From Sequoia sempervirens (lineage: Eukaryota; Streptophyta; Pinopsida; Cupressales; Cupressaceae): a stretch of 64,000 nt of DNA. Position numbers and translations under genes: made by a program. Shown in pieces: positions 47,495 through 58,521 of the stretch (the stretch's first letter is position 1; each line of letters starts with the position of its first letter). Where the stretch lies: the NCBI GenBank assembly GCA_007258455.2, contig VDFB02358134.1, positions 208,614,407-208,678,406 on the forward strand, in the 5' to 3' direction. The notes under the pieces were generated by a model, which had not been told where the DNA came from, searched no databases, and worked only from the letters and a program-made list of their open reading frames with translations.

Positions 47495-48300
47495 ATGGCA
47501 AGCATGTCAGGAAAGATTGAAATAGAGAAGTTCAATGGTAGCAATTTTGAGTTGTGGAAACTCAAAATGGGGGATCTCTTAGTGGATTATGATTTGTGGC
47601 TTGTTGTGTCTACAACTAAACCTACAGGCATGAAGAAAGAAGATTGGGACCTTGTAGATAGAAATTCTAAGGGGATGATAAGACTCTATTTGGTAGACTC
47701 TATACTTCTCAATGTGCATGAAGATAAGACTGCATCTTCCTTGTGGAAGAAACTGGTGTCTATTTATCAGGGGAAGTCTTTGGTGAATAAACTACTCCTG
47801 AGGAAGAGGCTACACTCTTTGAGAATGTAGGAAGGAGGGTCTGTAGCTGATCAGTTGAATGCATTTAATATGTTGATTGCTCAATTAACATTTTTTGGTG
47901 TAAAAATTGAAGAAGAGGATCGCTGTATGCTATTATTGTGTTCTTTGCTAGACTCTTGGGATCATCTAGTGATGGCTATTAGGAGTACAACATCTAGTTT
48001 CAAGATGGAAGATGTTGTTGGTTCTTTTTTATTAGAAGAGATGAGAAGGAAATATTCTGAGATGGCGAAGGAGGCCCTTATTGTTAGAGGTAGGTCAAAA
48101 GAGAAAGGCAAGAAGAAGAACAAGAAATCTAAATCAAAATCAGTGGGGAGATGAAAGTCTCCTGGTAAGAAGTCCAAGGTGAAATGCTAGAACTATGGGA
48201 AACTTAGTCATGTCCGAAAGGATTGTAAAGAGGAGAAAAAGAAAAAGAAGAAGAGCTCTTCCAATAATGATTCTTCTCACAGTGATGGATATGTCTTCAT
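47495..48300 (+). pseudogene. C1 Gag
   Basis: Starts at ATG 47495 (MASMSGKIEIEKFNG), typical of copia Gag. The UBN2/retrotran_gag core follows: NFELWKLKMGDLLVDYDLW, then SSLWKKLVSIYQGKSLVNKL, LNAFNMLIAQL and LCSLLDSWDHLV. A Lys-rich basic tail precedes the zinc knuckle at about 48185-48230, where the second Cys is Tyr (NYGKLSHVRKDC). Stops: TAG 47828, TGA 48152, TAG 48188. The frame is otherwise intact. Confidence 0.88.
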
Positions 48301-51300
48301 TGCATCCTTGGCTAAACAGGCATTAGATGTTGTCTGGCTGATTGATTCTGGAGCATCTTTCCACATGACATCTCATAAACACTGGTTCACAAAGTATGAA
48401 GAATACGATGGTGGAAAGGTGTACTTGGAAAGTGATTCAACCTTAGAGATTGTTGGTTGTGGAAGAGTTAGAATCCAATTCCCCAATGGAAAAGTGAGGG
48501 GAATTAAGGATGTTATGCATATACCAGGTCTGGCTCGAAATCTACTATGTGTCAGTAAGCTGAATGATATTGGAGTGCAAGTCATGTTCTCTAGAAATGG
48601 ATGCAAGATGACTAGAGGCTCAATGGTGCTAGCAAGGGGTGCCCATATTGGTACCTTGTACAAGCTGGATGCACATGTTTTTCAATGTAACAATGTCTCT
48701 ATAAAGTCACAAAAAGCTACTCATGGAGGTAAAGAGGGAAATCTTCCTAATTGTGTAAACTCTATGGAAGTTAGACTTCTAGCAAAAAAGACTATGCTCT
48801 GGAATCATAGGCTAGGCCACATTAGAGAGAAATTTTTAAAAACCTTGAAGAATAAAAACTTGGTTGAGGGGCTTGATGATTGTAACCTTGAATCTGAATT
48901 TTGTGAGCATTGTATATATGGAAAACAACACCGTGTTTCATTTTATTCCAGTCCTCATAAATTTTTTGGTTTGCTAGATTATATTCATTCTCATGTATTT
49001 GGTCCAATGAATGTTCCTTCTTTGTCTAAATCAAGATACTATATTCTCTTCATTGATGATTATTCAAGAAGAACATTTGTTTATTTTCTGAAAATTAAAT
49101 TAGAAGTGTTCAGTCGGTTTAAGGAATTTAAAAAACTTGTTGAAAATCAGACTGGTAGGAAAATCAAATTCTTAAGGACTGATAATGGCAGTGAATTTTT
49201 CTCTAATGATTTCGAAAGGTATTGCAAAGATCATGGGAATAAAAGGCATAAGACTACACCTTATACTCCACAAAAAAATGGAGTTGCAGAAAGGTTCAAT
49301 AGGATAGTGATGGAGAGAGCATGAAGTATGCTGAGTAGTGCTAGCCTGGAGGAGAAATTTTGGGTTGAGGCTATTGCTACTACATTTTACTTAATAAATC
49401 ATTCTCCAAATTTTCCTCTTATTGAGAAAATACCTTTGGAAGCATGGTCTGGTAAGAAGCCCTCTTTAAGACATATTCATGTTTGTGGCTATGAGGCATA
49501 TGCTCATGTGTCGTATGAGAAAAAATCTAAATTGGAGAACAAGGCTGTCAAATGTATTTTTATTGGCTATAGTGTTGGCATGAAAGGATACAAGCTTTGG
49601 AATCCTGATACAGAGAAGGTTGTATACAACAGAAGTGTAATCTTTCGTGAGTTGAAGCCTTCTATCGTGCATCTGTAGTCAGAGACAAAGTCAGAAAATA
49701 ATAAGGATGTAGTTGTAATTCCTCCTACACTAGAGAAAGAGGAATTGAAAATTCAAAATGTACCTAAAACTGAGGAGAGCTTAAGCAATTCTGAAAGTTC
49801 TAAAGAAGAAGAAAACCCTCAACCTCAACCACTGAGGAGGTCAACCCGTGAAAGAAAACAACCTAATAGGTATGGGTTCTCTTTGATAGATTCAACTTGT
49901 GCCTATGCTTTTATTTCTACCACTGAAGAGCCTATGACTATAAAAGAGGCATTTAGAATGTCTGATTCAAACTCTTGGTTGGAAGCCATGAATGAAGAAA
50001 TGGCATCATTAGAAAAGAATGATACCTAGAGTTTGGTGCTATTAATTAAAGGAAAAAAGGTTGTTGGCTGCAAATGGGTATTTAAAAAGAAGATTGGTCT
50101 GGTTGGCAGTGTCGAAAAGTACAAGGCAAGATTGGTTGTGAAGGGTTATTCCCAGATAGAGGGAATTGATTATGGAGAGATTTTTTCTCCTATAGCTAAG
50201 CTGATGTCTATCATATTTCTTTTGTCACTTGTAGCAGCGTATGACTTAAAGGTCGAACAAATGGATGTGAAGACTACATTTCTTCATGGTGATCTTGAAG
50301 AAGAAATCTATATGTCCCAGCCTGAGCACTTTGTTGAGAAAGGTAAAGAGAAACTAGTTTGCAAGTTAAAGAAGTCTCTGTATGGGTTAAAACAGTCACC
50401 TAGAATGTGGTACCAAAAATTTGATACTTTTGTATTGTCTTTGGGATTTGTAAGATCAAAATCTGATCATTGTGTCTATTATAAAGCTGAAAGTGATCAA
50501 TTTCTTATTATTGCTCTCTATGTTGATGATATGTTGTTCATAGGCAATAGTAAGCTAATGATTTATGATCTTAAGTCTCAGTTGTCTGCTAAGTTTGAAA
50601 TGAAAGATCTTGGTGCAGCAAGGTATATTTTGGGGATGAAGATAACTAGGGACAAAAATAGTAGAAAACTTTGGCTCAGTCAGAGTAAGTATATCAAGAC
50701 TCTTCTAGAGAGATTTTGCATGAATGATTACAAGCAGCTAGTTGTTCTAGTCTTGCAGGGAACGAAGCTATCTATTGAAGATTGTCCAAAATATCCAACT
50801 AAGATGGAGGACATGACCAGTGTACCCTATGCTAGCGTGGTTGGCAGTATTATGTATGCAATAGTTTGTACAATGCCAGACATTACCCAAGCAGTGGGAG
50901 TTCTTAGTTGATTTATGGCTAATCCTAGAAGGACACATTGGGATGTTGTGAAAAGAGTTTTTAGATATTTGAAGGGCACTTCAAATTGTGTTTTGTGTTA
51001 CCATGGGAACTTGGTTGAATCACAAAGGACTCTCAGTATTTGAGGCTATGTGGATTCTAATTGGACAGGGGACATTGACAGCAGGAGGTCCACCGGTGGA
51101 TATATTTTCATGTTGAATGGTGGTGCAATGAGTTGGATGAGTAAGTAGCAGGTTGTAGTCACTTTGTCCACAATAGAGGCTGAATACATGGCAGATACTC
51201 ATGCTTGTAAAGAAGCAGTTTGGCTAAATGTTTGTGTTCTAACATTGGTTTTGATGCAGGGAAAATAACTATTTTTTGTGATAGTCAGAGTGTAATTTGT

Positions 51301-51507
51301 CTGGCAAAGAATCCTACTTTCCATGCTAGGATGAAACATATAGATGTACAGTACCAATTTTTACGAGATATGGTGGAGGATGGAAAGGTCAGTTTGGAAA
51401 AAGTTGATACTCTGGAGAATGTTGTAGATGCATTGACGAAGCCAGTGAGCACAGACAAGTTTAGGTGGTGTACCAGTTCAATGGGCCTTAGTGCCCATGA
51501 TTTTTAG
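48301..51507 (+). pseudogene. C1 Pol: protease, integrase, RT, RNase H
   Basis: Domains in order. Protease: WLIDSGASFHMT near 48330. GAG pre-integrase: LWNHRLGHI and CEHCIYGKQHR. Integrase core: first Asp changed to His (YIHSHVFGP), second in LRTDNGSEF, Glu in NGVAERFNR. A GKKPSLRHIHVCG C-terminal motif follows. RT at 50030-50700 has CKWVFKKK, KARLVVKGYSQ, VEQMDVKTTFLHGDLEEEIY, SLYGLKQSPRMWYQKFD and YVDD at 50519-50530. RNase H has GYVDSNWTGD, STIEAEYMA and, after a +1 or -2 shift near 51215, a tail ending AHDF at 51504. Stops lie at 49322, 49676, 50027, 50909, about 51041 and about 51146. Confidence 0.92.
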
Positions 51508-51550
51508 TAATTTTTTGTTGTCCTCTAGAGGTTCCTGTGTGATCTTCATC

Positions 51551-51561
51551 AAGTGGGAGAT
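51551..51561 (+). other. Polypurine tract, C1
   Basis: AAGTGGGAGAT directly before the 3' LTR is the standard plant copia plus-strand primer. Confidence 0.88.
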
Positions 51562-53056
51562 TGTTAGAAATGTGTGCCTCAATCCCATAGGCTAAAACCT
51601 CTAAAAAGGAAAAGTTGGTGTGACATCTTTTGTGTCTGGCTGACTAGCAGTTGAAACCTTGTTGAAATCATTCAAGTCATTGTGACCTTGCTTTTGTCTC
51701 ACCAAAGGAGCCTATCACTATGAAATTTTGTTCATTATAACCTCTCACCATCTGTGGAGACCTCTTGTCAACTTTTGGCATTTATCGGATATCGGGGAGA
51801 GTCTTAGATGTTTTCTATGAGCTCTTAGCGATATGATTGTCTTGCCAAAAGCATTTTCTATTGAAGTCTTTGGGGAGAGTCTAGGGTGCTCGATAAGAAG
51901 TCATATCGATATGGATTTCTTGCCAACATTGTTTAGTTTGAAGTCTTTGGGGAAAGTCTTGGAGTTCAGTATGTCTTATATTGATCAGGAATGTCTCACC
52001 GACGGTGTACACTCGTGGTAGCACAAAAGATCTTGTTGTGAGGTCTTAACGATGGAAACAAGTCTTGCCAATTGTTCAGTATGACTTGAGGCTTCAAAAT
52101 AACATAAAGAACTCAATAGGATGTCTCAGCGAAAGATGATTGTCTTGCTGATGTGAATACTCATGTCTATGTGACTTATGGACATCAGTATGAAGTCCAT
52201 GCAAAAGTGATGGGTTTCCCTGACTGGTGGATGCTTTAGAACAACATGAAGACTTGGAGGGAGGTCTTAGCAAGAGAAAAATGTTTTTCCAATGGTATGA
52301 CATTCGATGTGACTTTGAATATCAGTATGTGGTCTCACCGAAGAGCGATAGTCTTGTCGAAAGGAAAAAATGAAGTTGATGCAACTTGTGAGCTCAGTAA
52401 AACATCTTGCTGATAGGATGAACTCTTGGCAATATCAAATGTTGATTGTTTTGGCATCATGGAGACACAATCAGTGTCTCACCGATATACCAACACAACT
52501 TGATTTCATTTTGACTTTTTGACCATCTTATGTGGAGTCTTGTGGACCAATCAAAGAGGCTGAATGGGAACCATTGGAAGATAGTTTGTTGTGGTAGTTC
52601 TGAGAGGAAGCTTGAAAGATAAGGAACGACATGAATATAGTTTTTAGTTGCAAATGTTCTATCATTCGGTCGGTTTGAAGAACAATTGTGTGAATAATTC
52701 AAATTGGATCAGAGTGATTTCTATTTTGTAAAGATTGTAACTTGAAGGTTCCTATAAAAGAGTGGTCATTGTGAAAGCTATTGTAATCTAGCATCAGAAA
52801 GATAAGTCACAACTCTGTATGTAATTATTTGTTACTATAATACAAAGTGACTTGTCTTGGGGTGGTGTGTTTTTCTCCCATAAGGGTTTTCCCACGTAAA
52901 TCTAGTGTTCATCTATATTTGTCAAATTCTCTGTTTCTACTATTTATTTCAAAGTGCATCTTAATTGAACTATAATTGAAAACTTAAGGTATCTTTGCAT
53001 TCTTCCCTGAGGTTTTGACGTTAGGAGAGTTGCTTCCACATCTATCTTTCCTTACA
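51562..53056 (+). repeat. C1 3' LTR
   Basis: The 1,495 bp partner of 45890-47377. Many differences are C/T or G/A, often within the TCTCACCGA-like words. Confidence 0.93.
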
Positions 53057-54128
53057 ATTTTGCATGCATGTCACAATGAACCATATGGAGAAAATTTTGC
53101 AGCCAAGAGGAGAACAATGAAGATTTTGAACACAAGATATTACTAGCCAACACTCCATAAGGGTGCAAGAAGGTATACAAGAGAATGTGACAAAGACCAA
53201 ATTTGATGAGATGCCACTTTATCCTTAGGTAGTAATCACTCCTTTCAACAAGTGGGGATTGGATTTTATCAGACCCATTGACCCTCCATCAAATGGTAAG
53301 TCTTATATCCTAGTATGTACTAATTATGTAACAAAGTGGGTAGAAGTTAAGACCATGAAGCATGCAAGAGATAACAAGCTTGCATAATTTCTTTATGAGG
53401 ATATTTTCACAAGGTATGGAGTTCCAAGAGATATAGTGACTGATCAAGGGGCTCAATTCACATCAACCCTTGTTACAAAACTAGTCAATGAGTACAAAGT
53501 AAGACACAGAAATTATACTCCTTATCACCACTAGGCCAATGGCCAAGTTGAGGTGACCAATAGAGAAATTGAATCTATTCTTACCAAAATAGTAGCTATC
53601 CATAGAAAGGATTGGGAAAACATATTACCATAAGCTATTTGGGCCTACAGAACTACCAGGAAAACAATAATAGGTTTCACTCCATTTGAGTTGTTGTATA
53701 GAATGAAAACCATGATGCCCATTGAATTTGAACACAAGACTCTTAGGACTGTAGTAGATTTGGGCATGGATATCTCTGAGGCACAAAAAGAGAGAATCAT
53801 ACAACTAAATGATTTGGATGAGATGGGAAGAGAAGCCCCACATCACACATAGGTAGTATAGAATTAGAGAATCAAGTGGCATGAAAAATTCATCAAGGAT
53901 AGGAAATTCCAACTAGGAGATTGGGCCTTGCTCTATGACTCAAAGTATCAAGAAAAGGCAGGAAAATTGTAGACAAGGTGTCTAGGACCATTTGAGGTTG
54001 CTGAAGTATTCCCTAATTGTGTTGTACATCTCATTGCTATTGACCCAATTAGATTTAAGTTGCTTGTGAATGGTCATTGCCTCAGATTATATCACAAGCT
54101 AACTTCTAAGGAGGAGTTCGTACAATAA
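53057..54128 (+). pseudogene. G2 integrase, remainder
   Basis: This continues G2 after C1: LHACHNEPYGENFAAKR (zinc His pair), a single Cys of the Cys pair in YTRECDKD, then the core with Asp in WGLDFIRPI-like sequence, VTDQGAQFTS and Glu in NGQVEVTNREIE. The C-terminal domain reads PFELLYRMKTMMP, then FQLGDWALLYDSKYQEKAGK, GPFEVAEVFPN and NGHCLRLYHK, ending at a TAA at about 54126. The catalytic D, D, E are kept. Stops at about 53145, 53534, 53630 and 53850 disable it. Confidence 0.85.
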
Positions 54129-54934
54129 TTCACTCAACATGCAACACCTAAGCTTCCTGCACCTAAAGGAAGTGGACCTAGTGTCCCTCCTTCTAGTTAA
54201 TTAAGGTACGTACCTGTCATAATAAAGACTTCCACTTTTGTGGGATTCCACTTCTTCACCATCCGCCCATCTACCCATCTATTTCCACCTTTCTCTCTCT
54301 TCCATCACTTCTCTTCATTCCACTCCACCTCATCCCACCTCATCTTCATTAATTTCTCAACTTATTTCCTAAAAAGGTGAATGACACTTTCTACACAATC
54401 TTTGCAGTGAATCCTCCACACATCATTGAGGTATGTATGTATTAATTTCTATATCTTAATTGTCTTTAAGTGCATTCAATTAATTGTTGTACATTAGTAT
54501 GGACGTTCACCATAACATGCCAATATTTCCTGCCCTATCAAATCATCATTCTACATGTGAGGGAACATGCCCAAATTTAGGTTGGGGTCGAGGTAAAAGA
54601 TGTGAATATATTTCCCACATGTCATTCCATGCTAGTCTATGTCAGCAAAATTTAAATTGAGCCAATTTAAAATCCAAGTGAGAGGACCACTTGCATGTGT
54701 GAGGTGACACCAATTGTTGTTGCCATTTCTCTCCATCATAGCTTTCATTTATTACTCCTTTCTTTCCATCATTGGTGCTATCATATCTCAAGTTGCAAAC
54801 AAATGGTAAATTAGAAAGGGAAAATGTAGTCAACATCAACATTTGAAAGTTAGCAAGTGTTGCAGGAAGGTGAATTTTATTTTCAGATGGAATTGTAGGA
54901 GAGAAACCACAAAGTTTTTGTTTTATTGCAGAAA
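54129..54934 (+). other. G2 spacer with pyrimidine-rich tract and splice acceptor
   Basis: No frame is open. 54239-54375 is strongly C/T-rich. At 54914-54931 a run of mostly T ends in GCAG, four bases before the ATG of the post-pol ORF. This is the form of a 3' splice site and fits expression of that ORF from a spliced RNA, as reported for envelope-like ORFs of some plant gypsy elements. Sequence pattern only. Confidence 0.5.
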
Positions 54935-56725
54935 ATGAGAGGTGGGTTAATTAGAAATGAACCCACAGTGCATGATTTATTACTACAAGATGTATCATGC
55001 CTGGACGAGTTCAGAAACTATGGATGGATAGACTACTTCCTAAAACTAGATGATTTTGATGAAGACATTACACTAGAGTTCACCTAGAAATTGTCTGAAG
55101 GGAAGGCCATGGTAAAAGGGTTGGAGTTCATAGCAACTGAAGAAAGAATTGCAAAAGTCATAGGGTTACCTATTGATGGTGAAAATTACCCTACTTCTAG
55201 AAATGCTAGATTAGCTAGGGCCGAATTTACAGAGCTGAACAATCCTCCATCAAATATAGGTAAACAGGATATGAAGAGAATGTCTCTACCTAAGCCATGG
55301 AAGCAAATAGTTGTTTATGTCATAAAATACATCACCTGTGAAGGTCACCAATCAAATTTGAACTTTGTACACTTCAAGCTTTTGAATCATATGAGGCACA
55401 AAAGGAGGATGAATGTGTCGAATGTGTTATACAACCTTCTTTCAATCATGGTGGCCAAGACTCAAAAAAGTAGGGACAATTATGTTTCCCACCATTTTCT
55501 AATTAAATTGTTAGTTGAGAAGTCTCTGCATGATGTGTTTACAACGACCTGGGAAGAATTCATAAAACTTGATCAAATTATACTTGAGAATTTTCAACAT
55601 AGGTTTTTACCTCAAACTCATAGGTCTAGTAGGAGATTGAGCATGACTAAAGCCACTCTTGGTGCTTCAACCTCTAGTGTAGGCCCTAGTGTAAACCCTC
55701 CTATAATAGAAGAGACCATAGAAATGATCTCTTCTGGGAAAGAGCACTAAGACAAAGAAAGTTTTTCCCCTAACTATGATGATGATGTTCCACTTGGAAA
55801 TCTAATGAAAAATAGGGTACAAAAGAGAGTAGTAGAAATGAGAAAAGGAAAGGCCAACAGGTAGCTGACAGAAAAAGAGGTGCCAAGCTCTAAGAAGAGA
55901 AAGGCTAACATTGTTCATCCTTCATCTAAAAAAAACATGAGAGCCCTCCTACGAAAGTAAGACCAGTCAAGCCAGTCTTTGCTATTCCTCTGCAAGGAAG
56001 CCATAAGTCTAGAGAAGTATCTCAAGGGGACATAAAATCTCTAATGGGGTAGGAGAATGTCAAGGAGGAGGATATATTTAAGGAAACGACAAACATAATA
56101 TTGGTTGATCTTGCCAACATTGCAAAACAAGTCAAAAATCAAGAGGATGAGGAAAGTGAGGATTTCCTACAACAAGAGTTCCTACAACAAGAGATCCTAC
56201 AACAAAAGCAAGAACAAGAGCAAGAGTCCCTGCAAAAACAACCCAAATTGGGAGAACAATCAGTACCCCTATGGCCAAAATTGATGAGACAACTTGAATC
56301 CTTGCAATTGGTACCAATGTGAAGAGCAAGAATCAGTGCTAGGAAAAATGCTCGTAGGAATACATAACCACCCTAATTTTTCAATGCACAAGGTATCCAT
56401 GCATTTATGGAAAGAGATGCAAAGAAGGGAAGAAGAATGAAAGGAGGAAAAACGTAGATTGAAAAAGGAAATTGAAGACAAGGATGTAGAATTTTCCACC
56501 TTGAAGAAGAAGGTGGATGATATGGCAACCTTGGTACCATAGATTTTAGAATGTAGGACCCCTCCAAGGGTCTATGCTCTGCATTTGAAGGAGAAATACC
56601 TCTCTTTTAGACTAGCTAGAATTGTCTTAGGTTTGAACCCTTCTATTGAGACCCCTACTGAATTTTTCAATGCTTATTGGATTGCTTCCCCTGAAATGAA
56701 GAATTTTGACTCAAGACCATGATCA
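54935..56725 (+). pseudogene. G2 post-pol ORF, plant-transposon-domain-like
   Basis: From ATG 54935 (MRGGLIRNEP) a frame runs to 55750 with one TAG at 55085. Further pieces continue to about 56725 after frame changes, about 590 codons in all. The N-terminal ~220 residues contain WIDYFLKLDDFDEDITLEF, GLEFIATEERIAKVIGLP and NFVHFKLLNHMRHKRRMN. They recall the 'putative plant transposon protein' domain found next to Athila-like and other plant elements. A basic region (KKRKANIV), a Gln/Glu repeat (56160-56250) and a likely coiled coil (56430-56530) follow. No clear signal peptide or transmembrane helix was seen, so a classical envelope is unlikely. Function unknown. Confidence 0.55.
56160..56250 (+). 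repeat. Gln/Glu-coding short repeats
   Basis: Three or more copies of a CTACAACAAGAG-like unit followed by CAAGAACAAGAG, within the post-pol ORF region. Confidence 0.6.
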
Positions 56726-57382
56726 AAATCCATTGTTGTATGTTGGGGATGTCCAATTAAGGGCATTTATGTCTTAGGTGCAAAATTAGATTAGTTGGAG
56801 ATAGGAATATGGGGCTTATAAGCATATGGAATCCAACATCCCCCTGTCCATTAGGGCTGAATCAAGGAATCCGAGGGATGTTTTTAGGAAATGACACAAA
56901 ATTATTTTTAGACCTAGCTATGGTAATAGGATCATGCCTTGGATAGAAGCAATTTATAGTGAATATGAGGCAAAGGAAAAAGAAAAAGAGGAAACTGTGA
57001 AGAGATACCTCTCACAAAGACGGAACAACCTAATTGATGATCTCAAGTAGGCTGAGCCTCATTCCATCTAGAACTATGCAAAAAATCTTAATAGAATTGA
57101 TAGATATATTCAAATTTGAAGGAAAAAAGGGCAATTCTAGCTTCCCCTAACTTTTTAGCCACCCATCCTAATGTGGCATGTACTAAACTTCAGGTTCTAC
57201 CAATATGATATTGCTGCAAAGAGATAGAGATGGAGAAAATTTGACATATTGGGAGGATTCTATTTGGATCCTAATTCATGCACAACACAGTCTAATGTGG
57301 GATAGTTTTCATTTGAAAATTTCAAAGCATTGACCAAGCAATAGAACAACCCTTCCCTTGCTAGAGGACTAGAAAAATCTTA
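56726..57382 (+). other. G2 3' noncoding region
   Basis: Short broken frames only. It lies between the post-pol ORF and the polypurine tract and probably is untranslated or a decayed ORF end. Confidence 0.45.
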
Positions 57383-57394
57383 GGTTGGGGGGAG
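57383..57394 (+). other. Polypurine tract, G2
   Basis: GGTTGGGGGGAG lies immediately before the 3' LTR. It is a typical gypsy plus-strand primer. Confidence 0.82.
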
Positions 57395-58516
57395 TGATAT
57401 GGTCTCATTTTGGGTAGAATTTGATTTAGTTGTTGAAGTTATCATGGAATTTGATGATGATTCAAACTATAGATATTGGGCTTAATCTTATTTTTGCAAA
57501 CCTTTAATGATAATGGCATGTTATATGGACTGTCTATATTAATTTTGTATGTGGTTAATGAATTTTATTTGAGGTGGTTACATATATGCAATTATTGTGC
57601 ATACTAACACTACCATGCAAATATAATTTGAGGATGCTAAATTGAGGAAGACACTGCCAACTGGGCATGCACCATAACGTCCAACAAGAGAATTGTTCAA
57701 AGGTCAAAGGAGGTCGACGCTAGGAGATTCCTCATGAAATATGAATGTAACCACCTTGTAGTGGTCATTATTTATGTTGAGAAAACGTGCATGTTGTTAC
57801 AACACTAAATTTGTGGTTGGACATGCATGTCTAACCAGATTCTATGCATGCATAATTTTCACCCCCACTTTCTCTATTTTCCCTAAATGGTGTCCTCCTA
57901 GTTCATGGAGTTGACCGTCTTGTTTAGTTGGTATTATAAATAAGGATTGGAAGCTCCTTTTAAGGTTGCACAATTTGATATTGTACTTGCATTCTTCATT
58001 TTTCAACAATACAGATATACTACTCTTTTGTACTCATGATTTATAGTGAATAAAATGAAGTTCTAAGCTTGAGCATCTGAGATCTCATTAATTTTAGAGG
58101 ATACTTATCCAATGGGGCCCACTTGGTGAGTAATCCATCCTTTAGTTTATTATTACTTTTGAATTTGGCACTGACTATTCCTACAGCCACTAGAATTCCA
58201 TTCAATTTTTTTGCTCATATTTTCATTTCTATGATGCATTTCAGCTTGGTGTAGTTGATGATTGATTATTAGCATTTATGTTGTTCCTTTCTAAGCAATT
58301 TACTTTCAGCATTGTGTCTTTCTTAGCTGTAGAATGAAAATGGCTACTTTGGGTTCCTAGTGCACATATTGTGCTCACCCATTTCAAATTTATATCCTTG
58401 GGTTGACAAGTTAAATGTACCTTCATGATGATTGAAATAGCTATTTAGGTTAGATGTCCAATCTCTGAATCATGGCTATAAAGGCCTAGTTGTTAAATCA
58501 TTGTAGGAGGCAAACA
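57395..58516 (+). repeat. G2 3' LTR
   Basis: The 1,122 bp LTR starts TGATATGGTCTCATT and ends GGAGGCAAACA. TATA (57935-57943) and AATAAA (58049-58054) match the 5' LTR. TCTAC follows as the likely target duplication. Confidence 0.88.
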
Positions 58517-58521
58517 TCTAC

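Larger units (their letters stand above)
45890..53056 (+). mobile_element. C1: full-length Ty1/copia element
   Basis: LTRs of 1,488 and 1,495 bp (45890-47377 and 51562-53056) start TGTTAGAAAT and end TTCCTTACA. A canonical primer site (47380-47391) and polypurine tract (51551-51561) are present. Gag-pol runs in one frame for 3.7 kb with nine in-frame stops and a single frameshift: Gag, protease, integrase, RT, RNase H, the copia order. ATTTT at 53057-53061 and in the T run at 45884-45889 is the likely target duplication. It sits in the integrase of G2 and so is younger than G2. Confidence 0.94.
40007..58516 (+). mobile_element. G2: Ty3/gypsy with a long post-pol ORF
   Basis: LTRs at 40007-41225 and 57395-58516 enclose Gag, protease, RT, RNase H, integrase and then a ~1.8 kb ORF before the 3' LTR. 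TCTAG (40002-40006) and TCTAC (58517-58521) are the likely target duplication. The left LTR start is decayed. The primer site resembles those of Tat/Athila-type elements. The copia C1 (45890-53056) has inserted into the integrase region; joining the flanks restores a continuous reading TYE, then LHACHNEPYGENF. Several stops and frame changes make this copy inactive. It lies within H, between protease and RT. Confidence 0.88.

Noticed and set aside
55091..55750. Post-pol ORF of G2 as a host gene
   Set aside because: It lies between the integrase and the polypurine tract of G2, inside its LTRs, so it belongs to the element.
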